A stretch of DNA of 45,736 bases, taken from assembly GCA_012842395.1 (NCBI GenBank), contig DUSX01000034.1, positions 452,650-498,385 of the forward strand. Direction: 5' to 3'. This document shows, piece by piece, positions 33,608 to 42,317 of the stretch; the first letter of the stretch is position 1, and every line of letters begins with the position of its first letter. The stretch comes from Bacillota bacterium (GTDB taxonomy: Bacteria > Bacillota > SHA-98 > UBA4971). The notes beneath the pieces were generated by a model, which did no database searches, had not been told where the DNA came from, and saw only the letters and a list, made by a program, of their open reading frames with translations. Made by a program: the position numbers and the translations under genes.

Positions 33608-34177
33608 CTATCTGGCGCCGGTGGCAACCCTCAGGAGAAGCCCCCAGGCTTCATCTGGATGCTTCGTTTGCACGCTGATCGCGCAGACGGTCGTCCTGTC
33701 CTTGGCAAGACCGTATATCCCACTTCCGACGCGCATTCCGTTCACTAAGTCTGCCGGAATCTTATCTATCCCGCCGCTTTTCTCGATGAATGGACCAAGG
33801 TCCACCAGTGCGCCTTTCTCCGCGTAGAACTCATATCTGTCTCGAGGAAGGTACATGACGTCGGGGGCATCCTGGGCCGCCATGAGCACGATGAGCTTCT
33901 GCTCGTATGCGGTGATCCCGCCTGCGATCTGCGTTGCCGGTGCGGCCTCGACCTCCACCTTGACCCCAGGATTGGAGACCTCGTACGCCTTCACGATGTC
34001 CTCGACCGTCCGCTGCTCCTGGATGTCCCCCCATATCGACAGTCTCAGAGTCGTTCCCTCGTCTTTCGCCCCACCGCAACCCGCGGCAGAGACCGCCAAC
34101 ACGACGCAGGCTGCTGCGATCATGAAAACCCGGCTGCCGGTTACGGTCGTCACGTGCAGCATCCTGCCCACTATCAT
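33608..34177 (-). CDS. Shortened extracellular solute-binding lipoprotein (family 1 type)
   Basis: The product has about 189 residues, less than half the usual roughly 420 of sugar-binding lipoproteins. A lipoprotein signal ends at a lipobox (AVSAAGCGG). The N-lobe then appears normal (LRLSIWGDIQEQ, IVKAYEVSNPGVKVEV, AAQDAPDVMYL, ALVDLGPFIEKSGG and GSGIYGLAKDRTT). It then jumps to a segment that resembles the far C-terminal lobe (AISVQTKHPDEAWGLLLRVA) and stops. This looks like an in-frame internal deletion of about 200 residues. The frame and signal are intact, so it may be a functional mini-lipoprotein or a decaying gene. No transporter permease genes are nearby. It lies 108 nt upstream of ftsE in the same direction. 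Confidence 0.7.
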   Translation of the reverse strand: MIVGRMLHVTTVTGSRVFMIAAACVVLAVSAAGCGGAKDEGTTLRLSIWGDIQEQRTVEDIVKAYEVSNPGVKVEVEAAPATQIAGGITAYEQKLIVLMAAQDAPDVMYLPRDRYEFYAEKGALVDLGPFIEKSGGIDKIPADLVNGMRVGSGIYGLAKDRTTVCAISVQTKHPDEAWGLLLRVATGAR

Positions 34178-34309
34178 CACCCCCCACCAACGGCGCCTCT
34201 GCCTATGTTGGCACCCTCACCAACCCGGGACCCTGCCTTCCTGTCCGTGGCCTCACTCGGAACCGACAAGACGTCTCGGACGGCAGCTGGTCCGCGACAA
34301 GCCCCGGGG

Positions 34310-35290
34310 TCATCCACACGCCGCCGCCCGCGGCCCGTTGCGTTTCCTTTCGATCGCTTTCAGCGCGGCCTCGACGATATTCTCGGGAAGAAGGCCGTAC
34401 GCTTTGAGAAGCTCCTCCGACGTCCCCGATTGGCCGAACACGTCCTTGACGCCAACACGTTCCACCGGCACCGGGAAGCGTTCAGCGGTTATCTCACACA
34501 CCGCGCTCCCCAATCCCCCTATAACGCTATGCTCCTCAGCCGTCACTATGGCGCCGGTCTCGCGCGCAGCTGCCACCACCGCCTCAGCGTCAGCAGGCTT
34601 GACCGTCGCCATGTTGAGCACCCTGACCGACAGACCTTTGCTCTCAGCGAGCCTCGACGCCGCCTCAAGCGCAAACGACACCATGACCCCGCACGCGATG
34701 ATCGTGGCATCACTGCCGTCCCGGAGGAGAGCGGCCTTGCCGATCTCGAATTCATAGTCCTCGCCGAACACCACGGGGACCCCGCTCCTCCCCAACCTTA
34801 TGTACACCGGCCCTTTGTGCCGCGCTGCCGCGAATACAGCTTTCTCCGTCTCGACCGCATCCGCCGGCACAACGACCGTCATACCTGGAATCGCCCTCAT
34901 GAGGGCCACGTCCTCGACCGACTGGTGAGAGGCACCGTCCTCGCCCACGGTGATCCCGCCGTGGGTCGCGCCTATCTTCACGTTGAGCCCCGGGTATCCT
35001 ATGACCTGGCGGACTTGGTCAAATGCACGACCAGCGGCGAACACCGCGAACGTGCTGGCAAACGGAATCTTGCCAGATGCCGCGAAGCCGGCCGCTGTGC
35101 CCATCATGTCCGCCTCGGCGATACCCATGTCGAAGAACCTTTCCGGAAACCTCGCTGCAAACTCGTCCGTTTTGGTGGATTTCGCGAGATCCGCATCGAG
35201 GACCACAACGTCAGGGTTCATCTCGCCCAGCTTGACAAGGGCTTTGCCGTACGCAGCACGCGTCGCTATCTTTTTCGGTACATCTGCCAT
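34310..35290 (-). CDS. Transketolase, C-terminal subunit
   Basis: This is the pyrimidine-binding and C-terminal half of a split transketolase, with 326 residues. It shows the typical RAAYGKALVKLGEMNPDVVV start, DADLAKSTKT, FDMGIAEADMMGTAAGFA and the pyrimidine-domain Glu in that segment. TVGEDGASHQSVEDVALMR and the C-terminal AEEHSVIGGLGSA follow. The enzyme moves two-carbon units in the pentose phosphate pathway and must pair with the N-terminal subunit encoded just upstream. The ATG at 35290 has GGAGG 11 nt upstream; the open frame to 35374 is not supported. Related split enzymes also serve sugar-acid or secondary metabolism, so the exact substrate is open. Confidence 0.93.
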   Translation of the reverse strand: MADVPKKIATRAAYGKALVKLGEMNPDVVVLDADLAKSTKTDEFAARFPERFFDMGIAEADMMGTAAGFAASGKIPFASTFAVFAAGRAFDQVRQVIGYPGLNVKIGATHGGITVGEDGASHQSVEDVALMRAIPGMTVVVPADAVETEKAVFAAARHKGPVYIRLGRSGVPVVFGEDYEFEIGKAALLRDGSDATIIACGVMVSFALEAASRLAESKGLSVRVLNMATVKPADAEAVVAAARETGAIVTAEEHSVIGGLGSAVCEITAERFPVPVERVGVKDVFGQSGTSEELLKAYGLLPENIVEAALKAIERKRNGPRAAACG

Positions 35291-35370
35291 AACGCTTCGA
35301 GCCTCCGTTCGTTTCAGAGTCGGCGAGTCGAGTCCGGTGACGTGCGGCGGCGGGCAGCCACGGGTCCATC

Positions 35371-36237
35371 TCACCTAGCTTCTATGGACCTGATGGCTTG
35401 CTCCGCCTCCTCGCGGGAAGGAGCTTTCCCGTGCCAGTCCACGGCGTTCTCCATGAATGGCACCCCCCTGCCCTTCACCGTGCGAGCGACGATGACCGTG
35501 GGCCGGCCCTTGGTGGCCTTGGCCTCCTCGCACGCTGCGAATATGGCGCGAACATCGTGTCCGTCTATCTCCAGCACATGCCATCCGAACGCGCGCCACC
35601 TTGCGGCGATGTTGTCAAGGGATTTCACATCTGTCACCGGCCCGTCGATTTGAAGCCCGTTGTAGTCAACGAAGGCTGTGAGGTTGTCAAGTTTCCGGTG
35701 AACCGAAGTCATTGCGGCCTCCCACACCTGACCTTCTTCAAGCTCTCCGTCGCCGAGGAGGACGTAAACCCGCGTCGGCCGTCCGTCGAGCCTGGCGGCT
35801 AGCGCCATGCCGTTGGCCGTGGAAAGCCCTTGTCCGAGCGAACCCGTGGACATCTCGACCCCTGGGGTATGCTTCATGCTGGGGTGCCCTTGAAGCCTGC
35901 TTCCGAACTTGCGCAACGTCAGAAGCTCCTCCAGGGGGAAGAAACCAGCTTCGGCCAACACCGCGTACAGCGCGGGCGCGGCGTGTCCCTTCGATAGCAC
36001 GAACCTGTCCCTGTCGGGCCACAGCGGGTCCTGCGGGTTGACCCTCATCACCTTGAAGTAGAGCGTAGTCAGGATCTCCGCGGACGACAGGGAACCCCCG
36101 GGATGGCCGGAGCCGGCCTCCGCCGTCGCCCTTACCACGTGCACCCTCACCCGCCTCGCCTTCTCTTGCAGCATCCGGACCTCGTCCTCCGCGAGGACGG
36201 GCGTCTCACAACAGCGCCTATCACCACTACCGAGCAT
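35371..36237 (-). CDS. Transketolase, N-terminal (thiamine diphosphate-binding) subunit
   Basis: This is the ThDP pyrophosphate-binding half of a split transketolase, with 288 residues. It shows AGSGHPGGSLSSAEIL, LSKGHAAPALYAVL, GSLGQGLSTANGMALA and the ThDP/Mg motif GDGELEEGQVWEA ending at DYNGLQIDG. The ATG at 36237 has GGAG 8 nt upstream. Its partner subunit follows after 80 nt. Split transketolases are usual in archaea and many Bacillota. Confidence 0.94.
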   Translation of the reverse strand: MLGSGDRRCCETPVLAEDEVRMLQEKARRVRVHVVRATAEAGSGHPGGSLSSAEILTTLYFKVMRVNPQDPLWPDRDRFVLSKGHAAPALYAVLAEAGFFPLEELLTLRKFGSRLQGHPSMKHTPGVEMSTGSLGQGLSTANGMALAARLDGRPTRVYVLLGDGELEEGQVWEAAMTSVHRKLDNLTAFVDYNGLQIDGPVTDVKSLDNIAARWRAFGWHVLEIDGHDVRAIFAACEEAKATKGRPTVIVARTVKGRGVPFMENAVDWHGKAPSREEAEQAIRSIEAR

Positions 36238-36247
36238 GTCCGTCACT

Positions 36248-36284
36248 CCTTACCTTGCCTTACCTTGGCCTTGCCTTGCTTGCC
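36248..36284. repeat. Low-complexity CCTT(A/G)-rich repeat
   Basis: The plus strand has repeated CCTTA, CCTTG and CTTGC units across the 3' end of the TagA gene and the gap before the transketolase gene. It is a candidate for replication slippage. It encodes the basic tail SKARPR. Confidence 0.4.
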
Positions 36285-37045
36285 GCGTTGTGAACTCCCC
36301 GCGAAAGCCTTTCCCCGAGGACTCGAATCACGAACCTGGGGAGAGCCAGCACTCTCACAAACCTCCTGGGCTGCTGTAACAAGCGGTACAGCCACTCCAG
36401 GCCCATTCTCCCCATCCAATCGGGTGCCCGCGAGACACGACCCGCGAGCACATCGAGGCTCCCACCCACTCCGAGGCACACCGAGGGACCCAGCCGGGCC
36501 CTGTTGCGGGCGATCCACTTGTCCTGGCGCGGGGCGCCCATGGCGACGAATACGAGCTTGGCCCGGCTCTGCCGAACGCGTTCAGCTACCCAGTCCTCGT
36601 CCCGGTCCCCAAAGAACCCGTGGTGGGTCCCGGCGATCCTCAGGCCGGGCAGACGCGCCGAGAGTCGCGCGGCGGCCTCCTCCGCCACGCCAGGCGAGGC
36701 GCCGAGAAGAAAGACAGGCCATCCTTCTTCGGCCGCGCACTTGACGAGCTCCTGCATGAGGTCGAACCCTGCGACTCTCGCTGGAAGCGCGGAGCCCAGA
36801 ATGCGTGATGCCCAGACCACCCCAGCGCCGTCAGGCACCACAAGGTCCGCGCTGTTCACGATGGCAGCAAGCTCCGCGTCGCGCTGCGCCATCATGGCCA
36901 TCTCGGAATTCAAGGTCACGACTTGGTACACGCGGTCGCCCGCGGTCACCATATCGCGCACCCGCTGCACCGCCCCGGCCATGTCCACCCTGTGAATCCG
37001 GAGCCCCAAGACGTTCACGGTTTCCGCAGATTCAGCTACGTCCAC
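36260..37045 (-). CDS. WecG/TagA/CpsF family glycosyltransferase
   Basis: The product has 261 residues of the GT26 family. Members add ManNAc (TagA) or a related sugar to the undecaprenyl-linked GlcNAc, the second step of wall teichoic acid or secondary polymer synthesis at the inner membrane face. Seen are VVTLNSEMAMMAQ, DLVVPDGAGVVWAS, LLGASPGVAEEAA, FVAMGAPRQDKWI and GVGGSLDVLAGRVSRAP. The basic C-terminus fits membrane association. It begins 4 nt after the csaB stop codon, so the two are co-translated. A CCTTR-type repeat covers its last codons and the gap that follows. Confidence 0.92.
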   Translation of the reverse strand: MDVAESAETVNVLGLRIHRVDMAGAVQRVRDMVTAGDRVYQVVTLNSEMAMMAQRDAELAAIVNSADLVVPDGAGVVWASRILGSALPARVAGFDLMQELVKCAAEEGWPVFLLGASPGVAEEAAARLSARLPGLRIAGTHHGFFGDRDEDWVAERVRQSRAKLVFVAMGAPRQDKWIARNRARLGPSVCLGVGGSLDVLAGRVSRAPDWMGRMGLEWLYRLLQQPRRFVRVLALPRFVIRVLGERLSRGVHNAASKARPR

Positions 37046-37049
37046 GACA

Positions 37050-38180
37050 TCACCCCGTCAAAGCCCTGCTCCGACGGCCGGTTTCTACGGCCAGGCGCGC
37101 CGCCTGCCTCGCGGCCTCCGCCAAGGCGGGCTTCGCTGCGGCAAGAGCAGCTTTCATGCTCTCGCGTCTCGCCCATACATCCATGACCTTTCGAGCAAGG
37201 GCCTCCCCATCCCCCACCGCGCGCCCCGCCGGGGTCACCGAGAGACCGGCCTCTTCGCCTACCATTCTGAGCAGGCCGTCGATCTTTGGATCGTAGGACA
37301 CGGCCACGAATGGCGTGGCGCTCGCGACCGCGAACACGAGCGCGTGATACCTCATGCCGATCACAAGGTCCGCGCACTCCACCAGGGACATTATCTCCTG
37401 CGGCGCATAGTCTCTCTCGAGCACGTACGAACCGTGGTGCATGAGCTCGGCGGCCGCTCGGCTCGCAGCCACGTCACCCGGCTTATGAAAAGGCACGTAC
37501 ACGACCACCGCTCCCAACGAGCGTTGCGCCTCATCAGCGGCGCGCGCGACAGCCTCAAGATAGCCCGACCCATCCGCCCAAGGGCGCACCGAGACCAGTA
37601 CAAGCGGCGTGCCGGCGGCTATCCGCACGCCCTCGGACGCGAGGATGTCGACGCCACGTCGGACAGACGGGCCCAGTTCAAGGCCAAAGGCCGGATCCGC
37701 GGTCACCACGATGGGCGGGCGTTTCACGCCGACCTTCTCAAGGAGCCGGCGCGACGGCTCATCTCTCACCGTGATGGCGTTCACCGTGTTCGCGACGAAC
37801 CTCACGAGCCAACGGCTCCAGGCTCGCTTGAGTGGGCCCACGCCCTGAGAATAGAAGAAAACGGGCTTGCCCATGAGCCTGGCCAAAGCGGCAAGGCCCA
37901 GGTAGTACGCGAGGGACCGAAAGCTCGTGACGTCTTGCAGGAGACTGCCGCTCCCGCTGATGAAGAGATCCGCTGCGGCGATCTCCCGCAAGATCTTGGG
38001 TAGACTGGTCCTTTCCACTGCGTCGATCCCGTGCGTCCGCCGCGTCGCCTCGGGCTCACGCGAAAGGGCCACTATAGACGCGTCGGGGACGGCTTCCCTG
38101 AGATGCTGGACCATTGCGGCCAGCATGGCTTCGTCCCCGGCGTTTCCGAAGCCGAAGTAGCCCGAGAGCACGAACCTCAT
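37050..38180 (-). CDS. csaB: Polysaccharide pyruvyl transferase CsaB
   Basis: CsaB adds a ketal-linked pyruvate to cell-wall polymers, creating the ligand for SLH domains of S-layer and surface proteins. The product has 376 residues. It shows SGYFGFGNAGDEAMLAA at the N-terminus, LFISGSGSLLQDVTS, FYSQGVGPL, SVRPWADG and the C-terminal VIGMRYHALVFA. The ATG at 38180 overlaps the DUF5693 stop (ATGA). An open frame extending to 38414 is a shadow of DUF5693. Together with TagA it points to a pyruvylated secondary cell-wall polymer, so SLH-domain proteins are expected elsewhere in the genome. Confidence 0.93.
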   Translation of the reverse strand: MRFVLSGYFGFGNAGDEAMLAAMVQHLREAVPDASIVALSREPEATRRTHGIDAVERTSLPKILREIAAADLFISGSGSLLQDVTSFRSLAYYLGLAALARLMGKPVFFYSQGVGPLKRAWSRWLVRFVANTVNAITVRDEPSRRLLEKVGVKRPPIVVTADPAFGLELGPSVRRGVDILASEGVRIAAGTPLVLVSVRPWADGSGYLEAVARAADEAQRSLGAVVVYVPFHKPGDVAASRAAAELMHHGSYVLERDYAPQEIMSLVECADLVIGMRYHALVFAVASATPFVAVSYDPKIDGLLRMVGEEAGLSVTPAGRAVGDGEALARKVMDVWARRESMKAALAAAKPALAEAARQAARLAVETGRRSRALTG

Positions 38181-40267
38181 CCCTCGATTCTCTCCCCCTC
38201 CGCCGCACCGGCATCCGCAGTCACACCCGTCGTCGCCTGCCCGGCGGGGCCGGATGGCCGCACTGTCAGCCGCACATACAGGCAGACGGCGCCGAACATC
38301 ACCATAGCTACGATGGCGCCGATGACAAGACCATACGCGGTCCGAAGCACCGTGGCTAGGAGCGGGGTATGCAGATGCGAGAACGTGTTCACCATCGAGA
38401 TCTGACCTATACACCCGATGAGCGTAAGCGGGAGGGCCAGCCGCTTGTCGGCTCGCAGCAGTGCCAACGCCCCGAGTATGAGCGCAGGATGACCGATAAG
38501 GAACTCCTTGGTTCTCGGCCGATAAATGAGCATCTTCTCTAAGAATATCCTCATCCCCGCGTCGAGCGACGGGATCGGGAGGCCGAGGTAAACATTACCG
38601 GTGCGCATGATGTACACGAGCCCGATTACCCCTGCCACGCCAAGCACCACCACATGCCAGACACGGATCGGCTCCGAGAGCACCTCGGCAGCGGCCGCCA
38701 TGAAGTCCCCAGCAGTCCTCCGCTGCGCGACCTGGTACCTCCAGTAGAGCACCACCACGAGCATGAGCGGCAGGATGTGCGCGACCTTCACGCCCATGAA
38801 TTGGTCAAGATGCAACATGAATCTGGTGCTGGAAAGCGTCGCCGCGAGCAACAAGCCCCCCACTACTGACACCCCGGAAGCCTCGAGCCAAAGGAGACAC
38901 GCGTCCCGGAGGCCTGTCCCGTCGCCCAACCGCGGGCTACGGCTGCGACGCGCCCTCGCCCTTGCCAGGACGAGTCCCACCGCGAGCGTGGGGAACACGA
39001 TAGCTGAGCCCAGAGCCGCCACTTGCCGGAAGAACGTGGCGAACCCGGTGCTGATCAGGCCGGCGTACACGAGAAGCCCGAGGACGAACATCCCGAGCTC
39101 CGCGATGGGCGGAATGAACGCTATCATGTCGAGGAGCATGAACCCTCCGGCTAGAATGCCGGCGGCCACAATCACGAGCAAGGGCCTGCTCGGGCTGTAC
39201 CATTCGAACGGCCGGGCCTCGCCGAGCGTAAATCCAGGCTCTGTCATTCCGCGTGCTATCGCCCCGACGTAATCGAGGTTCTGGCTCACCGCCGCGGCCT
39301 CTTCTCCGATTTTCGCGGGGAATGGACGAATGTACATGACCCTGATGTTTCGCTCGCGCGCAGCCCTGACAAACCGGTCTACGGCAGTTTGAACGTCAAT
39401 CTTGTTCATCTCGCCCGCAGTTATGCTGTGAACCCGCACGACGGCGGCGCCCATGAGCCCAGCGAAAGCCTTGTCGCCCTGCTGGACCGCGAATTCCACA
39501 TGGCCGAAGCTTAGCCCGTGAGACTTGAGAACGTCCGCCGCCTCGCGAATGTAGTCTGGGTAGCCGAGCACTTCCTGCCCTTCGAAAACGACGAGGCTGA
39601 CCCCACTAAACTGAGCCAAGCGACCTACGAAGAATGTCATCTTTTCCGGTGTGATCCCCGGATAGTTCCTGAACCTCGCAACCACGCGAAGACCGGCGGC
39701 GTTCACCTGGCTTACCTCCGCGGGGTCAAGGCCGATGTTGACCTCCTCTATCTGCCTCAGGCTCCTCGCTGTCTCTATGAACGGCCCGAAACGCCTCGAG
39801 TCAATCACCGAGATCCGCTCCCCCGCGAGCCTCGCGGCGAGCAGCGGCGCGATCTCGTTGTATGTCGATGCGTCCCGGGGGAACAGGTACGTGTTGCTGC
39901 CGAGAAGGCGCCCCTGGTCTATCATTTGCCTGAGGACCGGGTCGGTGACAGGCGAGAGCTTGTCATAGTCAAGTATCTGCCTACCGGTGAAAGCGCGGAC
40001 TTTGCCCTGTTCTATTAGGTCGCCGACAGTGCGCTCGTTCAGGGCGACGGAGGTCAGCCCTGCCTCCCTTGCCCTGCGCAGGAACGCGTCGACAGGATAT
40101 CCTGATGCGCGGCACATCTCAACCGCCGCGTCGTAATCCATCACGAGCTCAACCTGGCGGTTGGACCGCTCCACCGCGACGCGCCCAACAGCGATGTACA
40201 CCGACGCCAGTACCGACGCTATCAGCGTCCACACCCACAGCTTCCTCGCCCGCCAGGGTCCTGCCAT
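38177..40267 (-). CDS. DUF5693 family polytopic membrane protein
   Basis: The product has 696 residues. An N-terminal anchor (LWVWTLIASVLASVYIAVGR) is followed by an outward domain of about 320 residues with barrel-like character (VALNERTVGDLIEQGKVRAF, RVVARFRNYPGITPEK, HSITAGEMN and NIRVMYIRPFP). About ten membrane segments follow from near residue 345 to 680. The function of the family is not established. It overlaps csaB by 4 nt, and the fixed neighbourhood suggests a step in export, polymerisation or attachment of the CsaB-modified polymer. This is inference. The ATG at 40267 has GGTGGAG 5 nt upstream and is preferred to the ATG at 40285. Confidence 0.85.
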   Translation of the reverse strand: MAGPWRARKLWVWTLIASVLASVYIAVGRVAVERSNRQVELVMDYDAAVEMCRASGYPVDAFLRRAREAGLTSVALNERTVGDLIEQGKVRAFTGRQILDYDKLSPVTDPVLRQMIDQGRLLGSNTYLFPRDASTYNEIAPLLAARLAGERISVIDSRRFGPFIETARSLRQIEEVNIGLDPAEVSQVNAAGLRVVARFRNYPGITPEKMTFFVGRLAQFSGVSLVVFEGQEVLGYPDYIREAADVLKSHGLSFGHVEFAVQQGDKAFAGLMGAAVVRVHSITAGEMNKIDVQTAVDRFVRAARERNIRVMYIRPFPAKIGEEAAAVSQNLDYVGAIARGMTEPGFTLGEARPFEWYSPSRPLLVIVAAGILAGGFMLLDMIAFIPPIAELGMFVLGLLVYAGLISTGFATFFRQVAALGSAIVFPTLAVGLVLARARARRSRSPRLGDGTGLRDACLLWLEASGVSVVGGLLLAATLSSTRFMLHLDQFMGVKVAHILPLMLVVVLYWRYQVAQRRTAGDFMAAAAEVLSEPIRVWHVVVLGVAGVIGLVYIMRTGNVYLGLPIPSLDAGMRIFLEKMLIYRPRTKEFLIGHPALILGALALLRADKRLALPLTLIGCIGQISMVNTFSHLHTPLLATVLRTAYGLVIGAIVAMVMFGAVCLYVRLTVRPSGPAGQATTGVTADAGAAEGERIEG

Positions 40268-40286
40268 GCCATCTCCACCCCACATT

Positions 40287-40303
40287 CCCGCCTGCGCGGC
40301 GGG
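40287..40303. repeat. Short GC hairpin upstream of the DUF5693 gene
   Basis: CCCGCC and GGCGGG form a 6-bp stem around a 5-nt loop in the 118-nt gap between the DUF2993 and DUF5693 genes. It has no U-run, so it is not a clear terminator. Confidence 0.3.
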
Positions 40304-40385
40304 CCGTCTCCTGCGATCTCCACGAGCCCCCCGGCGCCTGGACCGCCTCGAGGGCTAGATATGCTTCAGGGGCAAGAGCCGGGCC

Positions 40386-41096
40386 TCACTTGCCCGTGCC
40401 CGCAGACGTGCCACCGAAAAGGTATACGACCCCGTCCTGCACGCTCACCCCTCGCAGGACGACGGGGATCGGAAGCTTCGACACGTCAACCGACAGGTCC
40501 ACGTTCTTCAGGAGCCCGTTCTTCACAGCCTCCGGTATCACGGCGTTCCCGACCCTGATGCGGTCCACGACATATGCAAGGTGAGTGTCTCCCCGCACCA
40601 CGAATCTGCCGTCGAGGGCTAGATCCACCTTCATGCCGAGGATGCTCGCGCTGCCGGAGACGGTCGCGACGCCAGGCCGAAGCCTCACCGTGAGGAGCTT
40701 CAGAATGCCGTCGCGCGAACGAAAGTACGCGTTCAGGTCGTCCTGTGCAAGTACGACCGTGACGTCGCCTCTGCCGACGTGCCTTACGCCGAGCTTGCCT
40801 TGGTGAAGCACAGAACGGACATCTATGTCGGCCCGGCGTGCGTCCACAAACAAGCGCTGGACGCGGAGCCCGTCCACCATGACGTTGCGCGCGTCGATCG
40901 TGAGGACGTCTATCCTGCCCAGCGCGACTGCAAGCGCGGGGAAGGTCCTGACGTACACACGAACCGACTCGGCCTCATCGAGGCTCGCGGCTATCGCATT
41001 TTCGAGTCGAGCGCTCACAACCCCCGGGATCGTCGCCTCCCCCACCAGGAAGAGGCAGACGACCGCGAGAGCCACGAGCGCGACCGCGTATTTCAT
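40386..41096 (-). CDS. DUF2993 (LmeA-like) exported protein
   Basis: The product has 236 residues. An N-terminal signal or anchor (AVALVALAVVCLFLVGEATI) is followed by a beta-rich DUF2993 domain that seems complete (SVRVYVRTFPALAVALGRID, VDGLRVQRLFVDARRADIDV, VVLAQDDLNAYFRSR and LPIPVVLRGVSVQDGVVYLF). DUF2993 proteins are lipid-binding envelope proteins; LmeA of mycobacteria acts in lipomannan synthesis. The ATG has GAGG 6 nt upstream. It follows prfB after 109 nt and precedes DUF5693, so an envelope role is likely. Confidence 0.88.
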   Translation of the reverse strand: MKYAVALVALAVVCLFLVGEATIPGVVSARLENAIAASLDEAESVRVYVRTFPALAVALGRIDVLTIDARNVMVDGLRVQRLFVDARRADIDVRSVLHQGKLGVRHVGRGDVTVVLAQDDLNAYFRSRDGILKLLTVRLRPGVATVSGSASILGMKVDLALDGRFVVRGDTHLAYVVDRIRVGNAVIPEAVKNGLLKNVDLSVDVSKLPIPVVLRGVSVQDGVVYLFGGTSAGTGK

Positions 41097-41205
41097 GGCA
41101 TCCCTCTATTACGTTGCATCCCTCTATGCGTTACGTGGACACGTGGACCGCGCCCTTCGAGATGGGATGGCGTGGGATGGCCGGCCAACGCCACCGCGCC
41201 GGCGC

Positions 41206-42313
41206 TTACGCCGACGCCCTGGCCGCCGCCCTCAGGTAAGCCTCGATGAACTCATCGATCTCACCATCCATGACGGCCTGGACGTTCCCGGTTTCGAGCC
41301 CGGTCCGGTGATCCTTCACCATGGTGTATGGCTGGAACACGTAGGACCGAATCTGGTTGCCCCAGGCGATTTCCTTCTGCTCGCCCCGTAGTTCGCCGAG
41401 CTTCTTTTCCTGCTCGGCCTTGTAGTGCTCGAACAGGCGCGCCTTGAGGATCCGCATGGCAACCTCGCGGTTTTGATACTGCGATCGCTCATTCTGACAA
41501 GCCACTATGATGCCGGTCGGAATGTGCGTTATCCTCACGGCGGACTCGGTCTTGTTGACATACTGGCCGCCCGCACCACCGGAGCGGTAAGTGTCGATCT
41601 TGATGTCCTCGGGTCTTATCTCTATGTCCACATCCTCCGGCACCTCGGGGATGACGTCCACTGACGCGAACGATGTATGACGTCTCGCGTTGGCATCGAA
41701 CGGAGATATCCTCACGAGACGGTGGATGCCCTTCTCTGCCTTGAGGTAGCCGTAAGCGTTCTCACCGCTTATCAGGACGGTAACGCTCTTCAGCCCCGCC
41801 TCTTCGCCCGGCAAGAAGTCGGTTATCTCTGCCTTGTACCCGCGCCTTTCCGCCCACCGAAGGTACATCCGGAGGAGCATCTCCGCCCAGTCCTGAGACT
41901 CGGTACCGCCTGCGCCCGGATGAATCGAGAGGATGGCGTTGGCGCGATCGTACTCGCCACCCAGTAGGTGCGCGAGCTCAAGTCCGGAGACCACCTTGGC
42001 GAGGGACTTGAGGCCCTGCCGGACCTCCTTTTCGACTGACTCATCGTCCTCCTCGAGGCCCAGCTCAAGGAGCACAGCAAGGTCCTCGGCCTCGGCCCGG
42101 GCTCTCTCCCATCGCTCCACATCGGCTTTGATCTGGCTCACTTGTTGGAGCACCTTCTGGGCGGCCTCGCGGTCATCCCAGAAGCCCGGCGCGCTAACCT
42201 GCTGCTCGAGCTCGGACAACTTTGATTTCTTCGCCTCAATGTCAAAGATACACCCTCATCTCTTCGACCCTGGAAACAAGGTCGTCTAGGACGGGTTTCA
42301 GCTCACTCAACAT
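41206..42313 (-). CDS. prfB: Peptide chain release factor 2, with programmed +1 frameshift
   Basis: RF2 ends translation at UGA and UAA. Translation begins at the ATG at 42313, runs 23 codons to an in-frame TGA (42244-42242) and must shift +1 there to continue to 41206, giving 368 residues. Domains: the helical N-terminal part (SELEQQVSAPGFWDDREAAQ), the anticodon-like SPF motif in VRISPFDANARRHTSF, and the catalytic GGQ in RSGGAGGQYVNKTESAV. The start lies 4 nt after the secA stop codon, a conserved secA-prfB pairing in Bacillota. A caller without frameshift handling would begin the gene near 42219 and lose the N-terminus. Confidence 0.96.
42241..42256 (-). promoter_or_regulatory. prfB programmed +1 frameshift site
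   Basis: The minus strand reads AGGGTGTATCTTTGAC: an internal Shine-Dalgarno (AGGGTG), 3 nt, then the slippery CTT, the stop TGA and C. This copies the E. coli prfB site (AGGGGGTATCTTTGAC) with one change. When RF2 is scarce, the ribosome slips on CTT and reads GAC, restoring RF2. It is autoregulatory. Confidence 0.95.
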
Positions 42314-42317
42314 CCGC

